Source: Haliotis asinina
Lineage: Eukaryota > Mollusca > Gastropoda > Lepetellida > Haliotidae
Direction of reading: 5' to 3'
DNA length: 64,000 nucleotides
Assembly: GCF_037392515.1 (NCBI RefSeq)
Contig: NC_090290.1
Span: 16,629,753 to 16,693,752 of the forward strand
The position numbers and the translations under genes are program-made. The notes beneath the pieces are model-generated. The model did no database searches. It saw only the letters and a list, made by a program, of their open reading frames with translations, and had not been told where the DNA came from. How positions within the stretch are numbered: position 1 is the stretch's first letter; every line of letters starts with the position of its first letter. This document shows, piece after piece, positions 12,061 through 25,416 of the stretch.

Positions 12061-13065
12061 TCTGGTAGATAGCGTAAATAATGTCTGGTGATCTACGTTC
12101 AGTTGTCGGCGATCTATGATCTGTGTTTTGTATTGTAGTGTCTGCTTTTAAATTAAATTTTTTTATTTTTCCACGCTTTTTTTCAGTTCCATTTCCACTG
12201 TCCATCGTCTACAGATTTTACTCTTCAAAATGTTTTCATTTCTATTGCATAAAATGTTTTCGTCACGATATGACTGAGACGGACTTACATACATGAACGG
12301 GGATTAAGTAACAACAATATGTAAGTATGAATCAAGGGCATTAACAACAACAATGCATTTTGGTAAGAATGTAGTGACAATTATAGGAAGCCAGTGGTTC
12401 TTGAGGCAAATCAATTGAAAGAATTGATCACGCAACAGCCTCGTTTTCTGCAGACTGGGTTCCGTTCCGTTCCGTTCCGTACAATGCCCAGTCCAGACCA
12501 ACTCATTCAACTGTATATATAAATATGAATGAGTATTATGTGATAATCAAATCACCTCGCTCCTTCTAATAATTGCAAACAAATCGTGCAGCGTGCTCTG
12601 TTATACAGCATACACTGAAATATGGAAATCGCTGAAATCTCAAAACTAGGCTCGGCGCTAGAAAAATTGAGTGGTCCGGACTTGATATTATATCAATCAA
12701 ACCGTGCGTTACCATAATGCACCTAAACAGAGCAAAGAACTTGTAAGTGATGTATCCAGTGACCTAGATGATCTGTGAATCATTGTACGACTGTCTGTGG
12801 CGCTTTAGTTAACACCATGCTGCCTACACCTTGACATAAAATATAGAAATACGATTTTATCAAAGTAAAAAATTACGATTAATTTTCAAGTACCATTTTC
12901 TGATGAAACGAGGAATGGAAATTCAGTGTAACCATAGTTTTATGTTACAGTAGTATCTCCTTTCCCTTTCACACGAGAACCTTCGAAGCGACTGGAAAAT
13001 TAGTCATTGTCTTAATTGATTAATGGGACTCATGTTTCGATTTGAAAATGTACATGGCTGATGTA

Positions 13066-13170
13066 CTGGCACCATATGCGCATAGTTGCGTAAGAAACGT
13101 ATGACTGTGAGTTCGAATCCCGGTTAGCCTGGGCCACGATTCCATATTTGTCAGCACTATATGCGCCCGT
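13066..13170 (+). mobile_element. Candidate SINE-C (tRNA-like) copy
   Basis: It has a strong B-box, GTGAGTTCGAATCCCGGTT, followed by CCACGATTCCATATTTGTCA. It matches the element at 11850-11955. No cloverleaf could be drawn, so it is not called a tRNA. Confidence 0.45.
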
Positions 13171-13748
13171 GGGTTTCAACAATTTTTTCTGAGATCGGCA
13201 TCCCTCCTGACTATCATCCCATTTCAAGCCCCGAGATGTATCTGGGAGACTGGTCTAAGTCGAGTCTCATCCACCTACTGCTATTGCAATTCTCCATCTA
13301 TCATACCTTAAAGGTTAGTCTAGAGTACACGTGTGAAAAGAAAAGGTGATCCCACTAGTGTAATCTGGCGTCACTTTTGCAAGAATGCTACATCAGTTTT
13401 CCTCAGGAAAAAACTAACATGAAGAGGCAATGTCCAGACATGGTAAATGTAGAACACTGTTTCTCAAGGTCAAGGAGAGTGAAGGACACTTTAACTGGTA
13501 TATTCCCAGCTCTTCACCTTCCTCATCACTTCAGACACTAGATCTCGACTACTGAGCAGATGTGTTAGAGAAATATGATAAATCTATGATGCAGACGTTT
13601 CTGGTTTTCAGAGAGAACAAGTATAAGGGCTGGAGAATTGGATCAGATGTTAATAATGTATGACCCAGCTCAACGTGGATGTCATCATGCCCCACGTCGA
13701 CTGTAATTATCACTGATTCTATCAACCATTGGTCTTAGTAAAATAATA

Positions 13749-13907
13749 GTGAGTGAGTTTAGTTTTATGCCGCTTTGATCAGTCCTCCAGGGGGAACACC
13801 AGAAAGGGGCTTCACACACTGTACCCATATGGTGAATCGGATCTGGGTTTTCGATGTGACCAGCAAACGCTTTAATCGCCAGGCTACCCCACTACATTAC
13901 AATGTTA
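13749..13907 (-). mobile_element. tRNA-derived SINE-B copy
   Basis: In complement it reads: GGTAGCCTGGCGATTAAAGC (A-box region), GTACAGTGTGTGAAGCCCC, TTTCTGGTGTTCCCCC and the 3' end AAAGCGGCATAAAACTAAAC with a CTCACTCAC tail. The whole element is present. Confidence 0.85.
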
Positions 13908-16674
13908 ACAATAACAGCACAAAACACCTTTTACTTCACTTTTTGAAAACATTTTCCTCAGAATGGACGATTTAGCAATATTTTACTATCCATTACTTTC
14001 CATAGGGGATAAACAAAGTTTGATATGTCGATTCACAATCAGCTATGGCATAGCCGTTTTTCATCGTGGATCACCCCTCAAACGCCCATGTGGCACACAC
14101 GTTAGTTAGGCCTAGATGTTTGATCCAAGAGCAATTTAATAAATGTCAATTCCACATACCTCATCTTCTTGTCAGCGGTCATTCTGACGTTTTCTAATAT
14201 GAACGTTACACGATGACGTCATAAAGAAAAGTCACAATGAGGCGTTATTTCGCAAAAACGTTTACAAAAACATATTTCACAAGTAAAACTTTTTTTAAGT
14301 TTTAAAATCAAGCTAGAAGCACGTGCACATACAATAACGCCATCGATGCGGCACCGATTACGAACGTGCAATCGCAGCAAATGTTTGCAAATACAACGTG
14401 CACAGGCAAAATGCTCGTGCATTTCTTTCGCGAGTGAGTCTGTAAATAATCTGACAAATATACCCACAACAAAGCCATTCAACGAAATATTGATTTGACA
14501 GTTTCCCTTCATTCAGCTGTTGTTTGTTTGGTGCGACGTGTTCATGATCAGTTATCATTTCGTGGTGTGTATTCCCACTCATTTCTCAGTTTGCGCTCAC
14601 CTTCAAGTGTATTTATTCTTTTATTACCGTTTTATATCTATCTATCGTTCACTTCCCTTTGTTTCATTAAAATCCTGTGTCTTGACTATTTCTGCTGACT
14701 ATTTCTTTTACTCTCGTTTTTCTTCTCTCACTCACTCTCTCTCTCTCTCTCTACATATATCTGTGTTCGTGGGTATGTGTGCATTTATATCAATAACTTA
14801 ACTACCGTTCAGTTGCTGTCGTGCAATCAATGGCTTCCTATGGCTTGTCAGATTCGGACGCAGTTGTGCTCTCTCTCTCCTCTTTCTCGCACACTCTAAT
14901 TTCTCCCTGTCTTTTTTGTCCTTCCTCTATCTCGCCCTCTCTGTGCTACTACCTCTAACGTTCTCGCTCTATCTCCATCTCCCTCTGTGTCCCCTCCCCT
15001 CAGACAAGGACCGGCAACGAGGATGTAAATACATATGAGTTAGGGAGCCCAGAATATCTATCCAGGAACACCAGAAATACCCAGACGCGTTGACAAAGGA
15101 TAATGGGGATACATGATTATGAAGACCACAGCTACTATGGAGTATTTTCTTTCACACGCAAGAACTGTGTAACGGTAATGGATGAGATTTTCTGCGAGTG
15201 TTCATGCTGGCACGGCGGTTCCTGGAAATGACCCAGGGGTATACTTGCCAACTTCGTTTGCATGATAAATTGGATGAGCCGTGGGTTCGCTCTGAGTCAA
15301 ATTTCTTTTCTGACTCCAGTGAGAGTAAAGAAAGTGGCGCGGGAAAGTAACGTATCTGCAAGGGGTGTTGTAAAATAAACCACGGGAAAACCACGTCTAG
15401 AATTGGACAAGAGGCAGTATTGGCATCTTTGGTTAACCCTCGTCATGGTGTCGTTTGCCTTCCAAGTATTATTATGGTTATTGTTTTTATTTCTAGCCCT
15501 TTTCAACTGGTATCTTTAGCGTTAGAGTGCATTTGTCATACACGGAGACATACAAAGTGAGTGAGTAGGTTTGATTTAGGGTTAGTGGGGAGCGAGTGTT
15601 CGACACCGGATACCAAGAAGGAGAGCCTAAATACCATTGGCAGGAGAGAATATCAACTGAGTGACGTCCACAAACTGTTGGCTGACTTGGTTTCTCGTCA
15701 TCTCTTGTAACTGAACTCTTGTAGAGTTGAAAATATCCTGAGAGAAAAAATAAGGGATCACACGAAAGGGCAATTGTTCCCTTACGCTTTTTGAGGTTTC
15801 TCCACAAGCTATGCGCTACAAAAAGCTTGTGAATAAAGGAATACTTGTCCTTTCAAGTGATACCTTATTTTTTCCCTCAGTATATTAGTACAAATGTTAC
15901 ATTAATTATGGTGTACCTTCTATGCCCAAACTTGAATCGTGTGAATCCACACCCCTGAGGCGAACACTTAACTTGCTTGCGGATGTATTCCTGAGAATGA
16001 CACGATTTGGCATTTTTTTCCCGTTTTATCTCAAACACTTGGTACAGTGTTACTTGATATAAACCTCTTGGCTCAAAAGCGGGCCGATGTTTTGCAATCT
16101 ATCTCGAAAACTGATAAACATAAAATACCTAATGAAAAAACTTAATGATCATAATCAAAGCATCATATCAGCTTTTTGAAGAATTGTTCTGCTAAAAATA
16201 AAGAAATGTTGTTTAACAAACTATCACTAAGAAGCTTTTGATGCTGGTCCCTATGGATTAGCTTTAACAGCTGTCGTTGATAACTACGGAAAAAGTATGA
16301 GTCCTTGACAGGAAAAAAACAACAACAGAAGACCCTTAACAAATCCATGAATGGGGAATTATGCCAAGGACAGACTCAAATTGTTAAAAAATAACTCCTT
16401 AAAGTGCAAACTGCAATATTGATTTGAAAAACGACAAGTTTAAAGGACGCCATGTTTACGATGTTAGATCTCCTTTGAAGTTAAACAACCCTGGCATGTT
16501 TTTGTCAACAAAGTATCTATTTCTCAGGAAGGAGCATGTGAAAAACTCGCAATTGAGTTTAATTTCCAGCTGTGAAAACAGGGTAATTTGCTTTCATTCG
16601 TGTATTAATGCAATGTGTTTCTGATCTCACGGGGCTTATTAAAAATTCATTTCCTCTTATTTGTCAGTATTGAC
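13908..16674. other. No gene seen; CT-rich patches
   Basis: A pyrimidine-rich zone runs from about 14700 to 15000. Open frames at 14219-14801 and 15152-15807 overlap on several frames and show no family. Confidence 0.5.
14725..14752. repeat. (CT)n microsatellite
   Basis: CTCACTCACT followed by a CT run. CT-rich sequence continues in patches to about 15000. Confidence 0.85.
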
Positions 16675-16880
16675 TGGTGAAGATCCCGATTGGAACTGGT
16701 CTTCTGTAACACATGCCTGTCGTAAGGGATGGTAAGGCTAGGTGGCTTGGTTGACACATGTCATCGTATCCCAACTGCGTAGATCGATGCTCATGATGTT
16801 AATCACTGGTCTGCATTATTCAGACTCGTTTATTTACAAATCAAAACCATATAGTTGAAAGAAACTTTTAGGGTGGCATT
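16675..16880 (+). mobile_element. SINE-A copy
   Basis: It starts TGGTGAAGATCCCGATTGG and keeps TTGGTTGACACATGTCATCG and GTAGATCGATGCTCATGATG. The 3' quarter is eroded. Confidence 0.85.
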
Positions 16881-16949
16881 GTATAAACAAATTAACATTT
16901 ACTTGGAGCGCATGCGAGTAAATGTTGTCGTAGCCGAAGTGCTTAGCTC

Positions 16950-17066
16950 GAAGAGTATGATGTCCATCACTGGATTGTCTGGTCCGGGTTCCATTACTTT
17001 TACACCTCCGTCGTTGAGCTGGAATACTGCTGCGTGCGAAGACAACAACAAACAAACAAACAAATA
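16950..17066 (+). mobile_element. SINE-A 3' fragment with (CAAA)n tail
   Basis: It begins inside the element (TCACTGGATTGTCTGGTCC), ends GCTGGAATACTGCTGCGTGC, and then has ACAACAAACAAACAAACAAA in place of the CTCA tail. Confidence 0.82.
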
Positions 17067-20000
17067 GCACGTTGCTTAATATAGATCATCATTACTAATG
17101 GGTCCCCTAAATATATATTTGGTGTCCAACATGAGCGTATGCCAGCAAAGAAAGCCCAAGTGTTGAATGTCTGGATCATTGGTCATAACATATCGTGTAT
17201 TCTTTTGTTCAACCGACAGAATGCTTTATGAAATTCGAAAAAAGGACATCGTTTTGAAAAGTACTAAAATCACACACATGAACCCAACCAGTAGTGCACG
17301 TGAAATATATGACAAGAAAGAACCGCTATGGTTTCAAAATGTTCAATGCAAAAGTAATCTCCACTTAAGGAAAGTGAGATGGTTTGCGTGTCTTTACTGC
17401 AACCAAAAATAGTGCGGATATCCTCAATCGATGGTGTGCAAATTTTGTAAGGTCTTGCAAGGTCAGGAAATTCAGAGTATTCACATGAAAAATACTTGAG
17501 ACTGACATCACGATGAGTGATGCTGATAGGGGACTGTCAAAACTCCTTGCTTACAACAGCTTCTTTTGTTGAAACCTTTTCGAATGTCCGATGTTAGCGA
17601 TTTCGAGAACAGTCGTATTATCGTTGATTTTCGATAATCTGTTCATCAATTTTCATTATAATTTTGTCTTTATTTTGCAATCTGTTTGCATATAGATTCC
17701 AGCTATGTAAGTATTTATATTAATATAATAATAAACCCCAATCACAGCGCATAGTGACAATTTGTAACATAAAGAAATCAATGATTTAAATGTGTTGAAT
17801 TTGAAACGTAAAATTGTAACCCAATCTAGCATGGCGCTAAGTGTCCTCTGTTACATTAAAGACCCAGCTATCGAGGGCAATGATGGAGAATAACATCAGG
17901 GTGATAATGGAATGAAGCTCAATATATTGATAAAAGTAGCAGCGAAAACACGATCTTTCCATTGAAAAAACAAGTTACTACTTTTGAACATAAAAGTGAA
18001 ATAAATTCTAACCGTTATCTTCATCCTCACAACAAAGTCATCAAATAGCATCATCGATATGCATCACATACCGCACTACCAACAGGGTTATCACACCTTA
18101 ACAGAGCTAATGTGTCGTTCCCTTGCCCGTAGGAAACCGCCTTGGTCTGAAAGTAGAATTGTAGGGTAGACCTGGTCAATATTTGATACAGAAAATCCCT
18201 TATTGCACTGGAGCCGTGTGTCGGGAAAAACACTTTGTATCCGATTTGAAAAAAAAATTAAAATGAGTAAGTGAACTCGAAAATATTTATTTTTTATCTT
18301 CAAAGGCCAACACCTAGTCGTTACACTGATGTCAAATTCATTCTCGCATTCGTGAATTATGTTCTTATCAACTTTGTTTCTTCTTAAATTTGCTGACGTA
18401 GGGCAACTTATTTCTGATTTACTGAGAAGTACGTCAGTTGTACATATACTTCAGCGATGTTTGTTATTATCATGTTGCACTCGAGTTGAGGACGGTATAT
18501 GTCAACTTGATAACCTTGGAAATCTTTGCAAAACGTTTTCTCGTGCCTCTTCATATAGCTTTGATAATTCAAAATTCCGGCTATGTTGAATTTCGCAATG
18601 CTGTTCAAAATGGTTTTGAATAGATTGTTTCATTGCTAGATTTTGTGTGAAGTGAAATGTGTATGTACTGTATTTTGAACAGTCGTGTAAACTGTTTTTC
18701 CTTCCTGATGTGACCGAATGTTCTTGCTTGCATCTTAAATTGGATTTAAGCCAGTAATCATTTGCAATGTTCAAATATAGAGAAAAGAAACCCAAAACCC
18801 TCACTGTCACTGTGGCAAATACAGATGTATATTTGTGTCAATGTCATGGTCACCCCTATAGCAAGATCGACGATTGACATGCAAGTGTGCGATAAGATGT
18901 TTTTAAGGAGGTAAGTTCTATTGGTTATTACACGGTTACCCAAACCTGAAGAAATGTAGGGGCATATTATCAACACATTACAAAACAACTGTTCTTAATG
19001 CATACCATATAACAGTCATTCACCATTTACATCAAACATATGTATCGACTATTAACCAGTCTATATGTGCCAGTATTACAACCAAGCTGACAAACCGTAT
19101 TAAAACTGAAATCATCCTGAAATATGGCTCAGGGCGGTTTGAACAATACTCGCTTACTCACGTCATTCAAACATACTAACACCCATGGTACCTGATCCGG
19201 TTTTCTATTGTAGTTTCCACAATATGTTACCGTGTTGATTTTCAAGTGTTTTTTTATGAGTCTTTGGCCGATGTCCTTGTCATGGTGTTGGATACAGTAT
19301 ATTCAACAGAACTGCAAGAAATATGTCATGGTACCAATTCGAAAGGATTGTCTTCTAGCCATTTCATTAAACAATAATTCAAAACTCTTTCGGTTATCTC
19401 CGATTTGCAGAGAGTGCCAACTATAGAGTCAAAGACATCGAGTCAACTATATCATCGCCTATAAATTTTAACATCCTCAGCAGGGAACCATCATCTGGAT
19501 GTTTCACCTTTCTAGAACACCATTTGTCTGAGCCAGACTAGCTTTAATCCCGTAATGCATAAAATGTTAATCAAATTAAGTAATACAAGCCCGGCTACCT
19601 TTTCTTGGAAAGCCACATATAGAAGAATGTCTAATAAATACTTGTTCTTTCATTTGAAGCAAGCAGACGACATGTACTATCGGCCACCGTTTAAGAATAG
19701 ATGTAAATGAAGTATCTCATCTCATTAAGAACGAGCTTGAGTGCTGCATGCAATTGCGTCGAAGCTATGCCAAAGCTTCCTCTATCTAAGATCATAGAAC
19801 ATTGTAGGTATCACCAGGTGCTGCGCATGGTCGTGTGACATGGACTCACACACGTTCTTATATGGTTCTTGAATGACAGCCCATGTCTTATTTCCCTTGA
19901 TATCTCTTACATTGGAAAGATGAGACTGCCGATTTAATATTGTGTCTTTATTGATACCATTTAGCCCAAGATGACTCGCAAATGTCTATCCTGTGTTATG

Positions 20001-20337
20001 GGCTTTCAATATGTCTGATTCTAATGGTTGAAGTATCAATATGTAAATCGATTCCACGCAAGGAATCCACTGACGTGAAAGAACATCTGGTATATAAAGT
20101 TACGAGTGAAATAGGACTTCGTTGTGTCGAACTCAGTTAACTCGAGGAATCGTTCATGTCTACTGTCTTCGTGATCAGATGAACACAGAGTATAAGGTCA
20201 GGTGTTCGATCACTGCACTAATCAAACTAAGTCTTAATGCGAAGGTAATTCTTGTTAACCTTCCTGCAGGTCCGCATTGGGGTGTAAAACGGGTGCTAGT
20301 CAGCTGGTGGGCATCGTACTTGGTCAGAGGAAAGCAT
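17067..20337. other. No recognisable feature
   Basis: 3.3 kb of AT-rich, non-repetitive sequence with only short overlapping frames. Confidence 0.55.
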
Positions 20338-20517
20338 GTAGCATGGTATGGCTGACACATGTCACCGTGTCGCATTTGCATACATCAATGCTTACGATAT
20401 CAAGCACCGGATTGTGTGGTCCTGACTCGAATATTTACATACTGCTGCCATATTGATGGAATATTGCTTGCTCTGATGCGTAAAACAAACAAACGAACAA
20501 ACAAACAAACAAAAAAC
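20338..20517 (+). mobile_element. SINE-A copy with (CAAA)n tail
   Basis: It keeps GGCTGACACATGTCACCG, the GATTGTGTGGTCCTGACTCG block and ATTTACATACTGCTGCCAT. The tail is AAACAAACAAACGAACAAAC. The first ~70 bases are missing or unrecognisable. Confidence 0.82.
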
Positions 20518-21119
20518 CAAATCAAACTATGAAATTGCTTCACTTGCCAGCAAGTATCGTGTTTCAAATGTTACAGCTCTTGGAGATGACAAGTTATTCA
20601 TGCATTTTGAATATGATAAAAGTATCTTTGGTGCATATATGCGAGTGCAGCGACTGGTCCTAACCCATGTATTTAGTGATCACCGTCATACATTCGTGCA
20701 ACAGACGAACAGGTAAGCGAGCAATAAACCAAAAACACTTGTTCATCAATGTATCTTCATAAGTGCATTAATCCTGATAGCGAATGCTATTTCTCTTCCT
20801 CATTTAAGACGATGTAACTGCATCGGGTCCGAAGAATACACATCGGCATATTAACACATGGGAATACGGTAGACTGGGCACATATTGGATCTTTCCCATG
20901 AGAAGGTTCCGGTTATTCCTTTCGAATTCCTCTAAGTAGATTGGTAATATACGTAAGATTGGAATATGATTGGAACACATCATGCCCTCGACTGGTATGG
21001 GTGAATGCATTCACCCATACCACGTCGTCAGCTACATAATACCAGCCACGTAAAGAAACCGTGCATTGACAAAATATGATCCCAGTTGATAAGTATGATA
21101 ATGACACAAACAAAAATCC

Positions 21120-21334
21120 GTGATGATCCGGGTTAGAACTAATCTTCTGTAATCCATGCTTGTCGTTGGAAACGTTTGCGTCTTGCTCGACACAGGTCAT
21201 TGTAGTCAAATAGCATAGATCGATGCTCATGCTGTTGATCACTGGAATGCCTGCTCTAGACTCGATTATTTACAGTCCACCACCATATACCTGGAATATT
21301 GCTGAGGGCGGCATAAAACTAAACTCACTCACAC
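21120..21334 (+). mobile_element. SINE-A copy
   Basis: It is near full length: GATCCGGGTTAGAACTAATC, CCATGCTTGTCG, GATCGATGCTCATGCTGTTG and GAATATTGCTGAGGGCGGC, with a CTCACTCACAC tail. Confidence 0.9.
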
Positions 21335-21406
21335 ATCAAGGAAACATGGTCTACGATATCCGGTGGTCACTGACAGACATATTATTATTATTATTATAAT
21401 TTATTA

Positions 21407-21880
21407 ACCAGATGTTTACATTATGCTTATTCCCACATCAGGTGTTCACACTTTGTCTATTCCAACAAGAGGTGAGCACATTATAGATATTCCAACACCA
21501 GGTGTTCAGTTTATACCTATTCCAACATGAGGTGTTTCGTAATGATTCGTAATCAGGTGTTCCCATCATGTCCTTTTCAACATAAAGGGTACCTACAGTG
21601 TCTATTTCAACATGAGATTTTATTCTTTACCGGGTGCTCACTTTATGTCTATTCCAACATGAGGTGTTCACATTATTTCTATTTCAACATCAGTGTTCCC
21701 ATAATGCCTATTTCAACATCAGGTATTCCCCTTGTGTCTATTTTATTCTTTACCAGGTGTTGACACATGAGGTGTTCACATTGTTTCTATTACGGCATCA
21801 GTGTTCCCATAATGTCTATTTCAACATCAGTGTTCGCATTATGTCTGTTTCAACTTTAGATTTTATTCTGTACCAGATTG
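21407..21880. repeat. ~30-bp tandem repeat
   Basis: A unit like CTATTCCAACATGAGGTGTT plus ACATTATGT recurs about 14 times with drift and a few inserted TTTTATTCTTTACCAG stretches. The open frames (21527-21763, 21634-21900) are repeats of the unit's translation and are not supported as genes. Confidence 0.85.
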
Positions 21881-22611
21881 TAGATGTTCCGGAAACATGA
21901 GATGTTCGTGAAAGCTTTACCGAATCATAATACATACAAATAAATACCGGTTTCAAGCAATGTTAAAGGTATTTAATTTTAATAACGAAACTGAGTAAGA
22001 CGTACTCTGTTTTGTTTTACTTACCTGACCTGTATCATAAAAGAATATGAATAGACATGTTATGTGACCAATCCCAGGACAAATGTCTGACATAATGGCT
22101 AGTATAACCTTTACTACGTCTATGTGTGTAAATAACAATATGGTATTTCACACTGTCGTAAAAATCATGTGTTAGAAAATAAATGATGGAGATATTTACA
22201 GCTGCGAGCCGATAAGTCTTTTACTTATATTACAAAGTTCTTCGTACGGAAACTATTAACGTAGCATATGACTCATTTTAATCTCTATTTTATCCCATTT
22301 ACTCCCACGGTGGTTGTTTTAGTGCAGTTGCGGACGTGATCATAGTGAAATATGAATATATACGACTGACCTTTGGTTATTTGTGCAAGACTTAATATGC
22401 TAAGGTCTGGTGTGCGTTCAGAAATAATCAAACAATTATGGTTGATGAATTCTTCAATGTCCGTTGACGGAATTAATGACTCTGGATGTAATCAAGGACA
22501 TAGGATGGGTGATTATTTTGATGCTGTAATGACCAATTATCAAACTTTGACACTTTTACACTTTTACACGTGAAGGTTGTCGAAAATGTCCATGTTGCTT
22601 ATGTCGCAAGG

Positions 22612-22775
22612 GCTTCCTTAAGTTGAAGGGATTTCTCAAGTTAAAGGGCTTTCTTAAGTTAAAGGATTTTCTTAATTTAAAGGGATTTCTTAAGCTAAAG
22701 AGCTTTTTTAATTCAAAGGGCTTTCTTAAGTTAAAGGGGTTTCATATGTTACAGAGCTTTCTTATGTTTAAGTTT
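22612..22775. repeat. 18-bp tandem repeat, about nine copies
   Basis: The unit GGCTTTCTTAAGTTAAAG repeats with point changes. Because 18 is divisible by three, it gives an open frame of GFLKLK repeats (22623-22886), which I treat as chance. Confidence 0.9.
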
Positions 22776-23394
22776 CAGAAAAATCAACATGAAACCCCCG
22801 CGGATGTAACTTTTCATGGACTCGTGTGTCATTGCTACAAACGAAATACTTTCAAATACTGGAAAACAGTCATTCAGATATTCTGAAGATATTTAACTCA
22901 GCTTTCACCATTATTTTATTTCATAAAGTATAAATATATATAGAGTGTGTAAACACGAGTGGGACAAAATTGGCCGTATGTCGTACCTCGTTCTTCACAA
23001 GATCATTAATGGCCCAAAGACGGGGATAAATAAGTCTGTATAGGTTTGCGGCTATTTCTAGGCGAGATCTAGACGTTGTAATTGGTGTCTAATGCCAAAT
23101 TCCAACATTACTTGAACCTAGTGCGATCATTTATTATTTATGGATAAAGATAATATACCACGAGTCACTAGACGGGTGAAATGTTACGCCTATTACCTCC
23201 TTAATTTAGACTGTCAGTTGGTTTGAGCTATGGCCTCTTTAAGAATCACATAAGGTGAACCGAAACGACTTTGCTGATACTGTCTGTAGCGTAGTACTAA
23301 GGGTAGTATTATCTTAGTTATGCAATCACTGTTTGAACAATCAGTGCATACGCATATAAAGATTCGGTTGGTCATATAGTCACTGTACATAAGC

Positions 23395-23565
23395 TTGTTG
23401 TTTAACGCCACACTCGGTATTCCAGCTATATGGCGGCGGTCTGTTGATTAATCAACAGCATGAGCATCGATCGACGCAATTGGGATGTCAACCAATAGCG
23501 ATACTCGCCATTTAGGACAAACATGAGTTGGATAGTACCAGTCCTAATACGGTTCTTCACGGGTA
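23395..23565 (-). mobile_element. SINE-A copy, internally deleted, facing away from the next copy
   Basis: In the given strand it reads TTTAACGCCACACTCGGTAT, GCTATATGGCGGCGGTCTG, ATGAGCATCGATCGACGC and CTTCACGGGTATTC. Its 5' end meets the 5' end of the + copy at 23604, forming a head-to-head pair. Confidence 0.88.
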
Positions 23566-23603
23566 TTCACTGTGCTTACAGTACTCCATTTACCAGAGAG
23601 AAA

Positions 23604-23828
23604 GGAACATCCGGATTTGAATTGGTCTTCAGCAACCAATGCTTGTCGTAAGAAGCGAGTGAGGGGATCGGGTGGTCGGTCTCGCTGACTTGGTTGACGC
23701 ATGTCATCGTGTAGCAATTGCGTAGTTCGATGCTGATGACGTTGAGCACTGCATTGTCGGGTACGGACTTTTGGGACCGCTGTCCTTTCAGGCTGGAATA
23801 TTGCTGAAGGCGGCATTAAACAGGAAAC
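23604..23828 (+). mobile_element. SINE-A copy
   Basis: It carries AACATCCGGATTTGAATTGG, CTTCAGCAACCAATGCTTGT, TCGGGTGGTCGGTCTCGCTG and GCTGGAATATTGCTGAAGGC. The open frame on the opposite strand (23544-23897) is made of this repeat. Confidence 0.9.
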
Positions 23829-24159
23829 AAGACATGACATGCAATATTGACACCACTGCATAATCGACACAGCGGATGATATGATTGTATCTGACAAGCG
23901 CAGTTTTTTTTATGCGGGCATGACACCCACAACTCAAAACATAATAAAACATGAGGCATTTTCATGAATAAAACAATACTTTGTTTCATATTACTACAGG
24001 TAATACGTTTCAGAGGACAATTAAGAGCGGGCATTCGTTTGAACTGACGTTTATGCTTCTTTTTCAGTTATAATGTTTAATAATTTTATTGTGGCTGTCT
24101 ATCTCTACTTGAATACATTTTCTGAAAAAACGCACAGTCATTTCAGTTTACCAAAACGG

Positions 24160-24535
24160 TCAGTGAGTGGAATCCTAGAGCACTTTCCAATTGTGATGTT
24201 GAGTGGAAAGTGAGTGAAACCCCAAAGAAGGTATACTGAAGTATTGTCCAATTGTGTTATCTAGTGAAAGGTGAATGAGTGAAACCCCAGTGAAGTTATA
24301 CAGTAGCATAATCCAAATGTGTTATTAAGTGAAGTGAGTGAGTGATATCCCAAAGAAGGCTTACAGTAGTATTGTCGAATTGTGCTATTACGTGACAAGT
24401 GAAAACTTAAAGAAGGCTTACAATAACATTGTCCAACTGTGTTATTAAGAGAAAGGTGACAAAGTAGGTGAAATCCCACAGAAGGTATACAGTAGCACTA
24501 TACAATTGTGTTATTAGGTGAAATGCTAGTGAGTG
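24160..24535. repeat. Degenerate ~57-69 bp tandem repeat, about six copies
   Basis: Each unit has CAATTGTGTTATTA, GTGAGTGAAA and CCCAAAGAAGG followed by TATACAGTAG. The GTTAT mark falls at 24256, 24321, 24384, 24441 and 24510. Confidence 0.85.
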
Positions 24536-24545
24536 TGTGACTTAG

Positions 24546-24690
24546 GCGGTGGTGTAGTCCAGCGGTTAAGATGTTCGCCCATTATACAGAAGGTTCCGGG
24601 TTTGATTTCCACATGGGTGCAGTGCGTGAAGCCCACTTCTGGTGGCCCTTTCTGTTTAGTAAAAACTAAACACAATCATTCATTCAAGAG
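24546..24690 (+). mobile_element. tRNA-derived SINE-B copy
   Basis: Best-preserved tRNA head in the window: GGTGGTGTAGTCCAGCGGTT, then GGTTCCGGGTTTGATTTCC, ATGGGTGCAGTGCGTGAAGC and ACTTCTGGTGGCCC. The shared 3' end is replaced by AAACTAAACACAATC and CATTCATTC. Confidence 0.85.
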
Positions 24691-25038
24691 ATCTAAATTT
24701 ATTTTCTTCCGTAATGTACTGTGTACGTTCTCAAAGCAAATCATTCATAGGCCACGGTGTCTGGACTACGGAGGTCGAGACAAGATGTTACTGCATTTTC
24801 AGTCATTGTCAATTGCAGAAGACGATATACCTATGTTATTTTGTAGGCACACACAAAATGTAGATTTGCGTATATGCCGAATCCTATAGTGATGGTAAAT
24901 TCGCGAGCATTGCTTCGAATTCCCGTATTGAGAACAGTTCCTGGACAAGAATGTCAATGGAGAACACACAAGTTCAATTTGGTCTGTAATAACCGTATTT
25001 CGCCATAAAGATGAACAAAGTTGTAAATACAAGAATCA

Positions 25039-25416
25039 TTAACTCGTTAAACACATTCCTCCCAATATCACGCCAAGGGCAACAAGGAGACAAGATAATT
25101 GCAACAATTCATCCACGGCTCTTATGTTCGTGAGAGCTGATAATGAAGAGCCGTTAAACCTGGAATCATCGGAGTGTATTCCAGCGACATCCCACTTCCC
25201 ATATTGGGGGTCACGGCGAAAGGGCATAGCAATAACGGCCAGCCAGACATGCCAGTGCTGCATAGGGCTAACTCCGTGGGGCAAACAAATGGAGACAATT
25301 ACATCTTGGTACGCAGCAAATACAATTATGATGGCCTTTACTTTCTTTGTCCATCTGTATGTAGCAAGGCTTGGTCCATAGATTAAGGCTAATGGGCCAT
25401 AATAACAGCATCCCAT
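25039..25416 (-). other. Unrecognised open frame of 125 codons in non-repetitive, GC-richer DNA
   Basis: One of the few longer open frames that is not made of repeats. Translated on the - strand it has hydrophobic patches (AIIIVFAAYQDVIVSICL near residues 28-45, and ALGVILGGM near the end), but I recognise no family. Both other-strand frames are also open over much of it (25124-25386), so this may be base composition, an old exon or a conserved non-coding element in the receptor intron. No splice pattern decides between these. Confidence 0.2.

Noticed and set aside
24546..24620. tRNA gene
   Set aside because: A- and B-box-like parts are present, but the stems do not pair and a SINE body follows; the same holds for the other SINE-B and SINE-C heads.
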